Shown here in pieces: positions 27,427-35,473 of a stretch of 64,000 nucleotides of DNA. The stretch covers positions 27,677 through 91,676 of the forward strand of contig JAKSLE010000010.1 in the NCBI GenBank assembly GCA_024401365.1, written 5' to 3'. The stretch is from Bacteroidales bacterium. Its GTDB lineage: Bacteria; Bacteroidota; Bacteroidia; Bacteroidales; Marinilabiliaceae. The notes beneath the pieces are model-generated. The model was not told where the DNA came from. It saw nothing but the letters and a program-made list of their open reading frames with translations, and searched no databases. The position numbers were made by a program, and so were the translations under genes. Each line of letters begins with the position of its first letter. The stretch's first letter is position 1.

Positions 27427-27900
27427 ATGGCAAATTACGTTACCGCAGAAGGTCTTAAGAAGATGAAGGAGGAACTCGCTCGCCTCGAGGGTGAGGAGCG
27501 CCCAAAGGTAATTCAACAAATCGCCGAGGCTCGCGATAAGGGCGACTTGTCCGAAAACGCCGAGTACGACGCAGCTAAGGAGGCTCAGTCGCATCTCGAA
27601 ACTAAAATCGCTCAACTTAAGTTGCAGATCGCTGAGTCTCGAGTCCTCGATGCTTCTAAAATCGATACAACTCAAGTCCAGATTCTTACTAAGGTAACTA
27701 TCAAGAATACTAAGAACAACGCTCAGATGGCTTACTCTATCGTGCCTGAAACTGAGGCTAACCTCAAGGCTGGTAAGATCGCTGTCAGCACTCCTATCGC
27801 TCAGGGCCTCATAGGTAAGAAGGTAGGCGATTTGGCCGAGGTTAAGGTGCCTGCAGGTGTCATGACTTTCGAAATCGTGAAAATCGAACTTTGCGACTAA
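27427..27900 (+). CDS. greA: Transcription elongation factor GreA
   Basis: 157 residues, normal length. An N-terminal coiled coil (about residues 5-75, with LKKMKEELARLEGEERPKV and the tip region ARDKGDLSENAEYDAAKE) enters the RNA polymerase secondary channel, and the acidic tip residues stimulate cleavage of backtracked RNA. The C-terminal FKBP-like domain ends with ISVSTPIAQGLIGKKVGDLAEV-like sequence. It is followed 26 bases later by the HIT gene, probably in one operon. A terminator-like hairpin lies in its leader. Confidence 0.96.
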   Translation: MANYVTAEGLKKMKEELARLEGEERPKVIQQIAEARDKGDLSENAEYDAAKEAQSHLETKIAQLKLQIAESRVLDASKIDTTQVQILTKVTIKNTKNNAQMAYSIVPETEANLKAGKIAVSTPIAQGLIGKKVGDLAEVKVPAGVMTFEIVKIELCD

Positions 27901-27926
27901 TATATAATAGGTATACTATATAAGGT

Positions 27927-28322
27927 ATGGCTTCAATTTTTAGTAGAATCATCGCCGGCGAAATACCTTCTTATAAGGTGGCCGAGGACGATAAGCATTA
28001 CGCTTTCTTGGATATCAACCCTCTGGCTAAGGGCCACACTCTCGTAGTGCCTAAACATGAGGTGGATTACGCATTCGACCTCTCCGAAGAGGAGTACGCA
28101 GCTCTCCACGCTTTCGCACGCCGCGTAGCTATAGCTCAGAAAAAGGCTATCCCTTGCCAACGCGTCGGCGTGGCTGTCCTCGGCTTCGATGTGCCTCATA
28201 CTCATATCCACCTCGTGCCTCTGCAGTCCGAGGGCCAGATGAACTTCACTAATGAACGCGCTAAATTCTCTCCCGATGAAATGGCCGAGATAGCCGCTTC
28301 TATAGCTAAGGAGTTCAAGTAA
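27927..28322 (+). CDS. HIT family nucleotide-binding protein (HinT-like)
   Basis: 131 residues. The start FSRIIAGEIPSYKVAEDD and the histidine triad HTHIHLVPL (about residues 91-99) define a HinT-type purine nucleoside phosphoramidase, which hydrolyses AMP-linked amines. Active as a cytoplasmic dimer. Downstream of greA by 26 bases and probably cotranscribed; greA-HIT adjacency is common in Bacteroidota. Confidence 0.92.
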   Translation: MASIFSRIIAGEIPSYKVAEDDKHYAFLDINPLAKGHTLVVPKHEVDYAFDLSEEEYAALHAFARRVAIAQKKAIPCQRVGVAVLGFDVPHTHIHLVPLQSEGQMNFTNERAKFSPDEMAEIAASIAKEFK

Positions 28323-28378
28323 ATCAAGAAGTATCACGAAATGACTAAATAGTATTATAGTCTTTACTCTCTATTCTA

Positions 28379-28386
28379 TACTTTTG
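28379..28386 (+). promoter_or_regulatory. Probable -7 box of the mannan operon
   Basis: TACTTTTG fits TAnnTTTG and lies 38 bases before the GH130 start. A -33 element at normal spacing is not clear. Confidence 0.45.
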
Positions 28387-28423
28387 CTCTCGTTCTTAAT
28401 TATAGTGTTTACCATTAATCGTC

Positions 28424-29596
28424 ATGGCTATATCATTATACAACGAGCGCAGAGCGCAAATAGAGAGGGAACATGAGGAGCTCCTTTCTCGTCCTAACGA
28501 GATGCTTTTCTCTGTTAACGGAGTCTATAATAAGTACGCGAACCCCGTGGTTACGCGTGAGCATGTGCCCCTGAAGTGGCGTTACGATTTCGACGAGAAA
28601 CGTAACCCCTACTTTATGGAGCGCATTTCTTTTAATGCCACTTTCAATGCGGGCGCTATGAAGTGGAACGGTAAGTACATCATGGTCGTACGTACCGAGT
28701 CCGTCGACCGTAAGTCGTTCTTCGCTATAGCCGAGAGCCCTAATGGTATAGATAACTTCCGTTTCTGGGAACGCCCTATATCTATGCCTCAAATCCCCGG
28801 TAATCCAGATACTAACGTATACGATATGCGCCTCACTCAACACGAGGATGGCTGGATATATGGCGTGTTCTGCTCAGAACGTAAAGACCCTAACGCCCCC
28901 GAGGGCGACACAAGTAGCGCCGTGGCAGCCGCTGCTATCGCGCGTACCAAGGACCTGAAGTCTTGGGAACGACTCCCTGATCTCATATCTCATGCAGGCC
29001 AACAGCGCAACGTGGTCTTGTTCCCTTATTTCGTAGATGGTAAGTACGCTTTCTATACCCGCCCTCAGGATGGCTTCATCGATACAGGTTCGGGCGGAGG
29101 TATCGGCTGGGGCCTTACCGCCGATATCACTAAAGCCGAGGTCTTGGATGAACTGATCATCGATGCCAAAACCTACCACACCGTCTATGAGGTGAAGAAT
29201 GGTATGGGTCCCGCCCCTATAAAGACTAAGTATGGTTGGCTTAACTTGGCCCATGGCGTGCGTAATACTGCAGCGGGCCTCCGCTACGTGCTTTATATGT
29301 TTATGACGGATCTCGAGAAACCTTGGGTCGTAACTCATAAGCCTGCGGGACACTTCCTGGCTCCTTATGGCTCGGAACGCGTGGGCGATGTCTCTAATGT
29401 TACTTTCTCTAACGGATGGATCGAGGACCCCGATGGTAAGGTCTTTATCTATTACGCTTCTAGCGATACCCGTATGCATGTGGCTACTACTACAGTCGAC
29501 CAACTTGTGGATTATTGCTTGAATACGCCCGAGGATGACTTGTATTCTCATATGTCTGTCGAGCGTATCAACCGCCTTATCGATATGAATAACTAA
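28424..29596 (+). CDS. mgp: GH130 4-O-beta-D-mannosyl-D-glucose phosphorylase
   Basis: 390 residues, the same length as the founding Bacteroides fragilis enzyme, without signal peptide. It phosphorolyses mannosyl-glucose to mannose 1-phosphate and glucose in the cytoplasm. Supporting features are FNAGAMKWNGKYIMVVRTE, NVYDMRLTQHEDGWIYG (catalytic Asp), and AHGVRNTAAGLRY near the phosphate site. It heads a tight run of four genes (GH130, GH26, epimerase, esterase) matching the B. fragilis mannan pathway in which mannobiose is epimerised and then phosphorolysed. Unlike that locus, no transporter gene is present here. Confidence 0.92.
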   Translation: MAISLYNERRAQIEREHEELLSRPNEMLFSVNGVYNKYANPVVTREHVPLKWRYDFDEKRNPYFMERISFNATFNAGAMKWNGKYIMVVRTESVDRKSFFAIAESPNGIDNFRFWERPISMPQIPGNPDTNVYDMRLTQHEDGWIYGVFCSERKDPNAPEGDTSSAVAAAAIARTKDLKSWERLPDLISHAGQQRNVVLFPYFVDGKYAFYTRPQDGFIDTGSGGGIGWGLTADITKAEVLDELIIDAKTYHTVYEVKNGMGPAPIKTKYGWLNLAHGVRNTAAGLRYVLYMFMTDLEKPWVVTHKPAGHFLAPYGSERVGDVSNVTFSNGWIEDPDGKVFIYYASSDTRMHVATTTVDQLVDYCLNTPEDDLYSHMSVERINRLIDMNN

Positions 29597-29615
29597 TTTT
29601 AATTTGTCCCCCCCT

Positions 29616-30635
29616 ATGTCTTTGCATAAACTATTTTCGGTATTGACTATGGCAGCACTGGTAACAGTGTCTGCTGTAGCTCAATATGAGCCTATGAACC
29701 CTAACGCAACTCCCGAGGCTAAGGCTCTTCTTGCTAAATTGTACGAACTTCGCGGTAAGTGCTGCCTCACTGGCCAACATTCTTATCCGCTTTATTCTGA
29801 TATCTACATGGAAAGGGTGGAGAACTTGGTCGAAGGTAGCCATCCCGTAGTCTTCGGTCAGGATTTCGGTTACTCTAAACATAATTCTCTCGATGGTATA
29901 AATTTCCGCCAGCGTTCTATCGATAATGCTATCAAATGGCATAAGCGTGGAGCTATTATTACTTTCATGTGGCACGCCGTCCCTCCTACAGTGGAGGGTA
30001 ACTATACTATATGGAAGGGCGAGAATGGCGTCCAGAGCGAACTTACTAACGCCCAGTGGAAGGACCTCCTAACCCCAGGTACCGAAATCCATAAGCGCTG
30101 GGAGGCTCAGGTGGATGTAATAGCTTTCTTCTTGCGCCAACTCCAGGATGAGAATATCCCCGTAATATGGCGCCCTTATCACGAAATGAATGGCAACTGG
30201 TTCTGGTGGGGTAAGCGCCCAGGTAAGGATGGTTACCAGGCTCTCTATCGTATGCTCTACGATCGACTTACTAATTATCATCACCTGAATAACCTCCTTT
30301 GGGTCTTTAACGCCAACGAGGTCAATGGCTTGAATGTGCCTAATTATAAGGATTTCTTCCCAGGTCACGATATCGTGGATATCTTGGCTACTGATGTGTA
30401 CAACCAGAATTATCAGGATAAGGATTATGAACTTCTCTCCGAATTGGCTAATGGTAAAATTATAGCCTTGGGCGAGTGCGGTAAGTTGCCTACAGAGAAA
30501 ATCCTTAAAAAGCAGAAGAATTGGAGCTGGTTCATGTGCTGGAGCGAGTTCATAGAGACCGCTAATGAGTGGGGACCTCGTAAGGAGCTTTACGATTCTG
30601 AGTGGACTGTAACTTTGGAGGAGTTTAATAAGTAA
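29616..30635 (+). CDS. GH26 beta-mannanase, secreted
   Basis: 339 residues from ATG at 29616 (a TTG four codons earlier is less likely). A signal peptide ends near VTVSAVAQ. The barrel carries the acid/base Glu in WRPYHEMNGNWFWWG and the nucleophile Glu in IALGECGKLP, both diagnostic for GH26. It cleaves beta-1,4-mannan, probably to mannobiose as in the B. fragilis homologue, in the periplasm or at the surface. No Cys follows the hydrophobic core, so it is not a lipoprotein by this reading. It starts 19 bases after the GH130 stop and ends 7 bases before the epimerase start. Confidence 0.92.
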   Translation: MSLHKLFSVLTMAALVTVSAVAQYEPMNPNATPEAKALLAKLYELRGKCCLTGQHSYPLYSDIYMERVENLVEGSHPVVFGQDFGYSKHNSLDGINFRQRSIDNAIKWHKRGAIITFMWHAVPPTVEGNYTIWKGENGVQSELTNAQWKDLLTPGTEIHKRWEAQVDVIAFFLRQLQDENIPVIWRPYHEMNGNWFWWGKRPGKDGYQALYRMLYDRLTNYHHLNNLLWVFNANEVNGLNVPNYKDFFPGHDIVDILATDVYNQNYQDKDYELLSELANGKIIALGECGKLPTEKILKKQKNWSWFMCWSEFIETANEWGPRKELYDSEWTVTLEEFNK

Positions 30636-30642
30636 TTGGGTG

Positions 30643-31827
30643 ATGAACAGGAATATCATACCTGAACTGGAACAGGAACACTCTAATATCCTCCATTATT
30701 GGATCAATAATATGCAGGATGAGAAACAGGGTGGCTTCTACGGCTGCCGTGATTCTCAGGGTAATATTGTCGAAAACGCTCCTAAGGGGGCTATCCTTAA
30801 TGGCCGTATGTTGTGGTCTTTTTCTTCTGGTTACCGCATTTTCGGTAAGCCTGAGTATAAGGCAGCAGCGGATAGGGTGTACAATTATATAGTAACCCAT
30901 TTCTACGATAGTACGAATGGCGGCTTCTTCTGGTCGCTTAATGCCGATGGTACCCCACTGGATACAAAAAAACAGGCGTATGCCGAGGGGTTTATTATCT
31001 ATGGATTGTCTGAGTATTATCGCGCTACGGGCAACCAACGGGCTCTTGATCTGGCCGAGGAGACTTGCCGTCTTATCGAAAAGCATTTCCGTGATTATAA
31101 GGATGGGGGATATACCGAGGCTACAGCTGCCGATTGGTCCCCTATAGCGGATGTGCGCCTTTCTGATAAGGAGGAGAATACTCCTAAAACAATGAATACT
31201 CACCTCCATATCATAGAGCCTTACGTAAACTTGTATCGCGCAAAACCGTCTGCCGAACTTAAGGAGTCTATATCTCATCTGTTGGATATATTTACTTCTA
31301 AAATCATCAGCGCCAAGACAGGACATTTTATATTGTTCTTCGATATGGATTGGTCTGTTAAGTCTGATATCGATTCGTACGGCCACGATATCGAGGGCGC
31401 TTGGCTCCTCTATGAGGCTGCTGAGGTTATCGGCGATAAAAAGTGGATGGACATTGTCCGCCCAATGGCTAAACGTTTGGTGGATATTACTTTGTCGGAG
31501 GGCCTCGATCGTAACTCGTCTATCTTTTACGAGAAGGTCGGTACCCACCTCGATACCGATAAGCATTGGTGGCCTCAGGCTGAAACGCTTTGCGGATTGG
31601 CCGATACTTGGCGCCTGACTGGCGATCAGAGGTATCTGGATATATTATATAATGTATGGGACTACATAAAGTCTAATATTTCTGCTCCACGCGCTAACGG
31701 TGAATGGCTGTGGCGCGTAGATAAGGATGGCAGGGATATATATACCGACGAAATCGCTGGCTTCTGGAAGTGCCCTTACCATAACTCGCGCGCAATGCTC
31801 GAGGTTATCCATCGTCTTAAACATTAA
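30643..31827 (+). CDS. Cellobiose 2-epimerase (AGE superfamily)
   Basis: 394 residues from ATG at 30643; an overlapping GTG at 30640 is less likely. Cytoplasmic (alpha/alpha)6 barrel of the N-acylglucosamine 2-epimerase superfamily. Characteristic histidines and tryptophans are present in TMNTHLHIIEPYVNLY, SYGHDIEGAWLLYEAA and DKHWWPQAETLCG. It converts mannobiose to mannosyl-glucose at the reducing end, the substrate of the GH130 enzyme two genes upstream. The neighbourhood makes the cellobiose/mannobiose epimerase call stronger than a generic AGE call. Confidence 0.9.
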   Translation: MNRNIIPELEQEHSNILHYWINNMQDEKQGGFYGCRDSQGNIVENAPKGAILNGRMLWSFSSGYRIFGKPEYKAAADRVYNYIVTHFYDSTNGGFFWSLNADGTPLDTKKQAYAEGFIIYGLSEYYRATGNQRALDLAEETCRLIEKHFRDYKDGGYTEATAADWSPIADVRLSDKEENTPKTMNTHLHIIEPYVNLYRAKPSAELKESISHLLDIFTSKIISAKTGHFILFFDMDWSVKSDIDSYGHDIEGAWLLYEAAEVIGDKKWMDIVRPMAKRLVDITLSEGLDRNSSIFYEKVGTHLDTDKHWWPQAETLCGLADTWRLTGDQRYLDILYNVWDYIKSNISAPRANGEWLWRVDKDGRDIYTDEIAGFWKCPYHNSRAMLEVIHRLKH

Positions 31828-31836
31828 TTTCTTCCC

Positions 31837-32877
31837 ATGATGAGGTTCTTTCTCTCCATTCTCTCCTTGGCCGCCCTCATAGGGTGCTCAGAGTCTAAAG
31901 TGCAGTGCTACAATGGTTCTGATAGCGCAATATCATATGTGGGCCGTAGTATTGCTACCGCCGATACTTTGGGACCTCGCCAATGGGCAGCGGGCTCATA
32001 TTTCGCTTTCGCTTTCGATGGTAACGAGTGTACATTGAACCTCATAGATGAACAGATATGGAGTGGTACGGGTTTCAATTACCTGGAACTGGTTGTCGAT
32101 GGTAGGTGTACTCGCATCTGTACAGATACTACCTTGAACGTCATAGTGTTAGATAGCCTCTTGTCTGATGCCCCAACTCACGACGTGCTTGTTTGTAAGG
32201 ATACCGAGAGCTCTCATGGCTATATCCAACTCCAAAGTATAATAACAAGAAATCTGCGAGCAAATAGGGAACTGCCTGAATGCTCTCCTATAATAGAGTT
32301 TATAGGCAACTCTATCACGTGCGGAGCTGAGGCTTATTGCGATGAGGTCCCTTATGGTACCGGTAGATGGGGCGACCGACACCGTGCTTACTTGGCGTAT
32401 GGCCCACGTGTGGCTCGTATGATGAATGCTCGCTGGATGCTGACTTCTGTTTCTGGTATAGGCCTCATCCATTCTTGCTGCGATATGGATATCGTTATGC
32501 CGCAGGTCTATGATAAGGTGAGCTTGCGCAATAATGAGTATGAATACAACTTCGCAGAGCAGGCTAATATAGTTTGTATCTGCTTGGGCCAGAACGATGG
32601 TATACAGGATTCTACAACTTTCTGTAACGCTTACGTCGATTTTATCTCTACCGTGCGTAAACATAACCCCGAGGCACGTATCGTCTTGCTCTCTTCTCCT
32701 ATGGCCGACGATAATCTGAGGGCTTGGCAGGAGCGTATCCTTTTGTCTGTCGAGAATCAAGTGGAGTCTGTCGAACATTATTTCTTTTCTCGCCAGTGGA
32801 ATAACGGAGGCGGCGACCACCCCGATTGTAACGAGCATGCTGAAATCGCAGAGGAGTTGTACAACTATTTGAGATGA
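31837..32877 (+). CDS. CE2-like SGNH carbohydrate acetyl esterase, lipoprotein
   Basis: 346 residues. A short lipoprotein signal ends LAALIGC. A beta-sandwich of about 110 residues precedes an SGNH hydrolase domain with the Ser block IEFIGNSITCGAEA, GQNDG, and the C-terminal catalytic GGGDHPDCNEHAEIAEEL (Asp-His). This two-domain order is typical of carbohydrate esterase family 2, which removes O-acetyl groups from mannan, glucomannan or xylan. It starts 9 bases after the epimerase gene, so the likely substrate here is acetylated (gluco)mannan. This gene is not part of the minimal B. fragilis mannan set. Confidence 0.82.
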   Translation: MMRFFLSILSLAALIGCSESKVQCYNGSDSAISYVGRSIATADTLGPRQWAAGSYFAFAFDGNECTLNLIDEQIWSGTGFNYLELVVDGRCTRICTDTTLNVIVLDSLLSDAPTHDVLVCKDTESSHGYIQLQSIITRNLRANRELPECSPIIEFIGNSITCGAEAYCDEVPYGTGRWGDRHRAYLAYGPRVARMMNARWMLTSVSGIGLIHSCCDMDIVMPQVYDKVSLRNNEYEYNFAEQANIVCICLGQNDGIQDSTTFCNAYVDFISTVRKHNPEARIVLLSSPMADDNLRAWQERILLSVENQVESVEHYFFSRQWNNGGGDHPDCNEHAEIAEELYNYLR

Positions 32878-32961
32878 AGTTTTTATTCGGCTTTTTACCA
32901 CATTGATTAAATTATGCGTAAATTTGCCACCGCATGATATTATCGCCGCATAGGTATCAAA

Positions 32962-34209
32962 GTGGAAAATTCACGTCCAAATATTGTACGTTTGTATAGA
33001 GAGCGACTGAATTTGTTGCTCGATGTAACGCAGACTATTAACGAAAAACATAGTGTCGACGACTTGATGCAGGAGTTCGAGACACTTCTTCGTGAGGAGT
33101 TGGGCGTTGAACGCGTAATTGTCTATACCCGTGGCGAGGGAAAATGGAACCAAATATTGGCTTGCGGCGTTTCTCAACGCCAGGCCGACGCTATCGACCC
33201 CGAACGCGATCTCCAGGGTATTACTAAAATAGAAAATCTCGCCCTTACCGAACGCGAACGATTGCTGATATTCGACGCAGTAATCCCTCTCTACCACGAG
33301 TTTAAACTTATGGGCTATGTCCTCGTAGGCGATAAAGGCGAGGGCGATGGTATTTCCCCAACTCTGCGAAATCTTAAGTATATCCAGATTCTCGCAAACC
33401 TTATCATCGTATTTATAGAGAATAAAAAGATGCAGATGAGCCTCCTTAAACAGGAGAGCCTCAAACATGAGTTCGAAATCGCTACCGAAATCCAACGAAG
33501 CCTTGTTCCAAAGGATTCGGAGATGCTCCGTACTTCGTTCCTTTCCGTACGCTCCCTCTATAAACCTCACCATGCCGTGGGCGGCGACTACTACGACGTG
33601 CTGCCGCTCTCCCCATATAGCGTGGGATTCTGTATCGCCGACGTAAGCGGTAAGGGTATGGGCGCAGCTTTGCTGATGTCCAACTTCCAGGCTATCGTGC
33701 GCTCTTTGTTTACGGCTAATATCTCTATGAGCCGCTTGGTGAAGGAACTTAATGAGCGCCTCAACTATAATTCCAAAAACGATAAGTTTATTACCGCTTT
33801 CTTAGGTAGATATAATAAAATAACGGGTAGATTGACTTATGTCAACGCCGGCCACCTCTCCCCATTGCTTTGCGCCCCAGGTACCGAGGAAATACGCGAA
33901 TTGGATACAGGCTCTATAGCTTTGGGTATGCTCGATGAAATGCCAGTAATCGAGGAGGGCTCAATCCGTATCCGTAAAGGTACCAAACTCGTCGCTTTCA
34001 CAGATGGTCTCGTGGAGGTGGACGAAGGTAACCACGTGCGTAACTCTTTCTTGGAACTTAAAGAGATAATGAAGTCTTCAGAACATATCGACGAGGCTAT
34101 GAAACGTATCGACGATATGGCTGAACGCGACAAACTTAATGGTTTCGCTTTCGACGATATCTCCGTCCTCGGCTTAGAATTTATGCGTAACGGATCCTTG
34201 ATTTTCTGA
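32962..34209 (+). CDS. GAF-PP2C (SpoIIE/RsbU-type) serine phosphatase
   Basis: 415 residues, GTG start. An N-terminal GAF-like domain (about 15-155) is joined by a coiled helix (KKMQMSLLKQESLKHEFEIATEIQRSLVP) to a PPM/SpoIIE phosphatase domain with GGDYYDVLPL, CIADVSGKGMGAALLMSN, YVNAGHLSPLL and FTDGLVEV, supplying the Mn-binding aspartates. Such proteins dephosphorylate anti-anti-sigma factors in partner-switching pathways. No anti-sigma or STAS gene is adjacent, so the partner is unknown. A -7-like TAAATTTG lies at 32919-32926. Confidence 0.88.
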   Translation: MENSRPNIVRLYRERLNLLLDVTQTINEKHSVDDLMQEFETLLREELGVERVIVYTRGEGKWNQILACGVSQRQADAIDPERDLQGITKIENLALTERERLLIFDAVIPLYHEFKLMGYVLVGDKGEGDGISPTLRNLKYIQILANLIIVFIENKKMQMSLLKQESLKHEFEIATEIQRSLVPKDSEMLRTSFLSVRSLYKPHHAVGGDYYDVLPLSPYSVGFCIADVSGKGMGAALLMSNFQAIVRSLFTANISMSRLVKELNERLNYNSKNDKFITAFLGRYNKITGRLTYVNAGHLSPLLCAPGTEEIRELDTGSIALGMLDEMPVIEEGSIRIRKGTKLVAFTDGLVEVDEGNHVRNSFLELKEIMKSSEHIDEAMKRIDDMAERDKLNGFAFDDISVLGLEFMRNGSLIF

Positions 34210-34270
34210 TTTTTTTACCATTCTGTAAAATATTTCTTAGAAATTGTTTTTTTCTATTAAATGTTAGAGT

Positions 34271-34278
34271 TACATTTG
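34271..34278 (+). promoter_or_regulatory. -7 box of the orphan lipoprotein gene
   Basis: TACATTTG, 46 bases before the start codon at 34324. A T-rich tract stands about where a -33 box should be, without a clean TTTG. Confidence 0.45.
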
Positions 34279-34323
34279 TACTTCGAAAAGTACTAATAAA
34301 TAGGTTAAACAACTTTTACTGAA

Positions 34324-35133
34324 ATGAAGAACGCATTATTCTGTGCTTTGGCTCTAGCAGGAGCTGCATTCGCTGTTGGCTGCACTGGTTCATCAAATAA
34401 TCAGGCCGCTCAAGTAACAAAGCAAAATATTGAGGAGAATGTACGCGAGTTCGTATACCCACTCCCTACAGCATTCGAAACTACAGAGATGCTCAACCGC
34501 ATCGAAGCTCCTTATATCCAGATGCTCTGCAACGATCTCTCTAACGCAGAGGGCTACTTGACAGAGTACAAAAGAGCTCTTAACTTGGGTGTATATAGCG
34601 CCGATATGTGCTACGCTAGCACATACAACCAACAGCAGTCTATCATGGATTGCATGGACGTAGTTAAGAAACTTATCGATGCCCTCGATATGACTACAGG
34701 CGTTGATCCTGAACTCCCTAGCAAACTTGAAAATAGCGAGAATAATAAGGATGAACTCACAAACCTTATCACTGAGTCATTCTACGATTCATATGATTAC
34801 CTCAACCGTAACGACCGCGGCCCAGTCTCTATCCTTATCGTAGCTGGTAGCTGGATCGAGGCTGAGTATATCTCTACTCACATCGCTGAGGATACTTTCC
34901 AAAACAAGGAGATGGTTAAAATCATCATGACTCAGCAGGAGCCTCTCGCTAAATTGATGGAGATCCTCGAGCAGAAGTTCGCCGATAACGAGTACGCTAA
35001 CTCTATCAAGGCAGGCCTCAAGCCTCTCCACGATGTGTATAACTCAGTATCTGACGGCGGTATCACAGAGGAGCAAATCCAAAAGATCGCTTCTTTGGTT
35101 GAGACCCTCCGCGATAATATCACAGCAAAATAA
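34324..35133 (+). CDS. Uncharacterised helical lipoprotein
   Basis: 269 residues. Lipoprotein signal ending FAVGC, then a largely alpha-helical, acidic mature protein. No known family was recognised. Conserved-looking stretches are YPLPTAFETTEMLNRIEAPYIQ, DMCYASTYNQQQSIMDCMDVVKKLIDALD and SILIVAGSWIEAEYI. Its periodic helices resemble solute-free periplasmic scaffolds rather than an enzyme. It has its own promoter-like box and terminator. Codons are of the C/T-ending type seen in left-half + strand genes and probably reflect high expression. Confidence 0.75.
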   Translation: MKNALFCALALAGAAFAVGCTGSSNNQAAQVTKQNIEENVREFVYPLPTAFETTEMLNRIEAPYIQMLCNDLSNAEGYLTEYKRALNLGVYSADMCYASTYNQQQSIMDCMDVVKKLIDALDMTTGVDPELPSKLENSENNKDELTNLITESFYDSYDYLNRNDRGPVSILIVAGSWIEAEYISTHIAEDTFQNKEMVKIIMTQQEPLAKLMEILEQKFADNEYANSIKAGLKPLHDVYNSVSDGGITEEQIQKIASLVETLRDNITAK

Positions 35134-35162
35134 TTCATAGCTAACATAAAACTAACCAAATG

Positions 35163-35195
35163 GGTCAGATAACCGAGATGGTTGTCTGACCTTTT
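35163..35195 (+). terminator. Terminator of the orphan lipoprotein gene
   Basis: GGTCAGATAACC (35163-35174) pairs with GGTTGTCTGACC (35180-35191) with one internal mismatch, followed by TTTT. Confidence 0.8.
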
Positions 35196-35239
35196 GCGTT
35201 TCATATACATTCTTCCCTCCCTCATACCCCCTCTGAAAT

Positions 35240-35300
35240 TAAAAAATTGCGAGCAACCTTAACCCTCCCTTATATCTCCAACTATTCTCTCATAGACTAC
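35240..35300 (-). repeat. Single copy of the GTTGCTCGCA intergenic repeat
   Basis: The minus strand reads GGTTGCTCGCAATTTTTTAA (core at 35247-35257 as TTGCGAGCAAC on +). It is the last copy with this orientation before the family flips. The surrounding DNA is strongly C-rich on + (35221-35340: hand count 40 C, 9 G). No ORF lies in the 35134-35473 gap. Confidence 0.8.
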
Positions 35301-35357
35301 TAGCTTCTCTTCTCGCCTTTTTTCGCCATCTTCTCGAATTTTCATTCCTCAATATTT

Positions 35358-35389
35358 TTTGGTATTCTTTAAACTTTGTACTATCTTTG
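35358..35389 (+). promoter_or_regulatory. Promoter of secDF
   Basis: TTTG (35358-35361), 20 bases, TATCTTTG (35382-35389). The leader is about 80 bases and AT-rich. Confidence 0.75.
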
Positions 35390-35473
35390 CGCCGTTTATA
35401 GCGTACCATAACGGGGATACTTAAACGAATAGAAAAAAAATAATAACAGCATTATAATAAATAAGTAATAACG

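Noticed and set aside
30625-31566. 313-codon minus-strand frame opposite the epimerase gene
   Set aside because: The sense frame has clear family motifs; the antisense product has none.
32254-32264. Repeat-like core CTGCGAGCAAA inside the esterase gene
   Set aside because: It is coding sequence with normal codons and no flanking similarity.
35134-35473. oriC with DnaA boxes in the 340-base gap before secDF
   Set aside because: No TTATCCACA-like boxes or iterons were seen; the gap is explained by a terminator, one repeat and the secDF promoter. Only the skew supports an origin nearby.
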